The notes beneath the pieces were generated by a model, which saw only the letters and a program-made list of their open reading frames with translations, was not told where the DNA came from and ran no database searches. Of a stretch of DNA of 6,332 nt, positions 5,362 to 6,332 are shown piece after piece. Source of the stretch: ZC4RG17 sp035304485 (GTDB lineage: Bacteria > Actinomycetota > Acidimicrobiia > Spongiisociales > ZC4RG35); the NCBI GenBank assembly GCA_035304485.1, contig DATGPZ010000253.1, forward strand, positions 1 to 6,332, written 5' to 3'. Made by a program: the position numbers and the translations under genes. Position 1 is the first letter of the stretch. Every line of letters starts with the position of its first letter.

Positions 5362-6138
5362 TCAGCCGGCGCAGACCACGCTGACGGTGACGTCGCCCAA
5401 CACACCACCGACAGTCTGGATCTCCCAACCGAACTGGCCGCCGTCGGCGACGGGTTGGCTGGCGCTGATGTTGACGGTGGCCACACCGTCGAGCGCATCA
5501 GTGAGACCGCCGAGATCGACGTTGAGTAGACCCAGCACGTCTCCGACCACAGGCAGGCTGCCCACGATGGGCAACTCCACATCGCCCAGGTCGACCAGAC
5601 CGAAGTTGGCCTCGAAGCCACCGGCCAGGGCGACCTCGCCCGGCTCACACATGCCGCGATAGGTGCCACCCAGGTCGATGAGACCAGTGTCCTCGGTGAA
5701 GGTCCTGACCGTCACGTTGGCGGTCGAGAACTCACCTGCCGGACCCTGAGGGCCGGCCGGACCCTGGGGGCCTGCCGGACCCTGGGGACCGGGCACGCCG
5801 CCCAGCTCTTCGATCTCGGCCTTGGTGACGAACTCGGACGAATCCATTCCGTCCAACAGCCCAGCGTCCACGGCCCGCGACAAGGCGAACCGATGGAAGA
5901 AGGCCGCCATCTCACCGCGGGTGGTGTAGTCCTCCGGGCAGTACTCGGTGTTGGCCGGCGGGTTGCAGCCCCGAGTGACTCCGGTGTCCTTCATCCACTC
6001 GATGTCCCTGTGGAACGTGTGGTCGTCCGGAACGTCCAGGAACGAATGGGCCGCCATCGCAGTCCCAGCCCCCAACGCCGCCATCAGCGTCATCAGGGCC
6101 GTAAGGACTACGAGCTTCCTCTTTCCCGTATGCCTCAT
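5362..6138 (-). CDS. Secreted protein: SLH-like module, collagen-like tract, disulfide-type C-terminal domain
   Basis: 258 residues. The ATG at 6138 is preceded by AAAGGGAG (6144-6151) with 5 bases between. Residues 1-30 are a signal peptide: basic MRHTGKRK, a hydrophobic core, and a cut near AMA|A. Residues 33-85 match the SLH-like module common in actinobacterial surface proteins: FLDVPDDHTFHRDIEWMKDT, GVTRGC (C58), YCPEDYTTRGEMAAF (C67). Residues 91-112 contain the linker LDGMDSSEF that often follows this module. Residues 114-135 are collagen-like Gly-X-Y triplets, including GPQGPA three times. Residues 138-258 form a beta-rich Gly/Val domain with 'CEPGEVALAGGFEA' (C164) and a terminal VVCAG (C256), a pattern seen in secreted proteins with collagen-like linkers. 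The two outer cysteines may pair. A structural or wall-associated role is likely; binding partners are unknown. It is convergent with the kinase operon and has its own 3' hairpin. Confidence 0.88.
   Translation of the reverse strand: MRHTGKRKLVVLTALMTLMAALGAGTAMAAHSFLDVPDDHTFHRDIEWMKDTGVTRGCNPPANTEYCPEDYTTRGEMAAFFHRFALSRAVDAGLLDGMDSSEFVTKAEIEELGGVPGPQGPAGPQGPAGPQGPAGEFSTANVTVRTFTEDTGLIDLGGTYRGMCEPGEVALAGGFEANFGLVDLGDVELPIVGSLPVVGDVLGLLNVDLGGLTDALDGVATVNISASQPVADGGQFGWEIQTVGGVLGDVTVSVVCAG
5738..5791 (-). repeat. Three tandem 18-base repeats encoding the collagen-like tract
   Basis: Three units of 18 bases (5738-5755, 5756-5773, 5774-5791) begin GCCGGACCCTG on the plus strand and differ only at a few positions near their 3' ends. 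On the minus strand they encode GPQGPA three times. Because 18 is a multiple of three, gain or loss of a unit would keep the frame and alter linker length only. Confidence 0.85.
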
Positions 6139-6143
6139 GGCAT

Positions 6144-6151
6144 CTCCCTTT
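6144..6151 (-). promoter_or_regulatory. Ribosome binding site of the secreted SLH/collagen-like gene
   Basis: On the minus strand AAAGGGAG lies 5 bases before ATG 6138 and fixes that start. Another ATG at 6143 is out of frame and too close to the site. Confidence 0.7.
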
Positions 6152-6177
6152 CTCGTCGAGCCTCCCCGCCCGACCGT

Positions 6178-6188
6178 GACACTGTGTC
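6178..6188. promoter_or_regulatory. Palindrome GACACTGTGTC upstream of the secreted-protein gene
   Basis: GACAC and GTGTC are perfect 5-base arms around a single T. The site lies about 40 bases before the ATG at 6138, in a region that should hold the promoter or 5' leader. I found no convincing -35/-10 pair in 6139-6332, so an operator role is a weak inference. Confidence 0.22.
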
Positions 6189-6332
6189 GGCAACTGGAAG
6201 CGGTGGCCGAAGGGTTTGTCCGCCGAACGAGCGCGAATCAACCGAAAGTCGTACGCCCAGGGTCGCGGCGGAAGAGTCGACCGACGCCCGACAGCATGGG
6301 GAGATGAGGCCGGTGGGTCAGCGGCGCTTCAG

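Noticed and set aside
5738..5791. CRISPR-like short repeats
   Set aside because: The 18-base units are contiguous without spacers and encode Gly-X-Y triplets in frame.
6304..6332. Possible plus-strand gene start (ATG 6304) or minus-strand gene end (KRR then TGA, 6318-6329) at the right edge
   Set aside because: Fewer than ten codons are visible either way, with no adequate spacing to a ribosome binding site for the plus-strand ATG. Neither can be supported from this window.

Overview
The window is high-GC DNA that reads as actinobacterial. It has GTG starts, a LuxR regulator of the MalT/LAL type, and Thr/Ser-rich surface proteins. It also has a secreted protein carrying the 'F-DVP...W...GVTRGC...CPEDYTTRGEMAAFFHRF' S-layer-homology-like module. 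That module joined to a collagen-like tract is typical of Actinomycetota, especially Acidimicrobiia and relatives; this placement is an inference from protein style, not from a marker gene.

Layout, left to right. (1) Bases 1-1564, plus strand: the C-terminal part of a large MalT-like LuxR regulator. Its ATPase half lies before the window. A clear intrinsic terminator follows at 1573-1603. (2) Bases 1565-1722: a short leader with two palindromes built on the same GTCGG/CCGAC half-site. (3) Bases 1723-2532, plus: a stand-alone LuxR-type regulator with a GAF-like N-terminal region and no receiver domain. (4) Bases 2533-2650: a leader that can fold back on the next gene's ribosome binding site. 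(5) Bases 2651-3646, plus: an exported single-pass membrane protein with a small beta-rich ectodomain and a Thr/Ser stalk of about 100 residues. (6) Bases 3643-5031, plus: a membrane sensor histidine kinase whose start overlaps the previous stop by 4 bases and whose ATP-binding motifs are degenerate. (7) Bases 5032-5361: a convergent intergenic region with two strong hairpins and a possible 20-codon ORF. (8) Bases 5362-6138, minus: a secreted protein made of an SLH-like module, a collagen-like tract and a disulfide-type C-terminal domain. (9) Bases 6139-6332: the upstream region of gene 8, with no clear gene.

How the parts may work together (inference): the two LuxR regulators and the stalk-protein/kinase pair share a strand and look like a cell-surface signalling locus. 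The 4-base overlap ties production of the stalk protein to the kinase, so the stalk protein may be a ligand-binding or wall-sensing partner. No gene with a receiver domain is present, so the kinase's target lies elsewhere, or the kinase works without a conventional partner. The secreted SLH/collagen protein is transcribed convergently and may be unrelated, or may be another component of the same envelope.

The best candidate for something undescribed is the translationally coupled stalk protein plus degenerate kinase. Next come the RNA structure over the stalk gene's ribosome binding site and the paired palindromes before the second LuxR gene.
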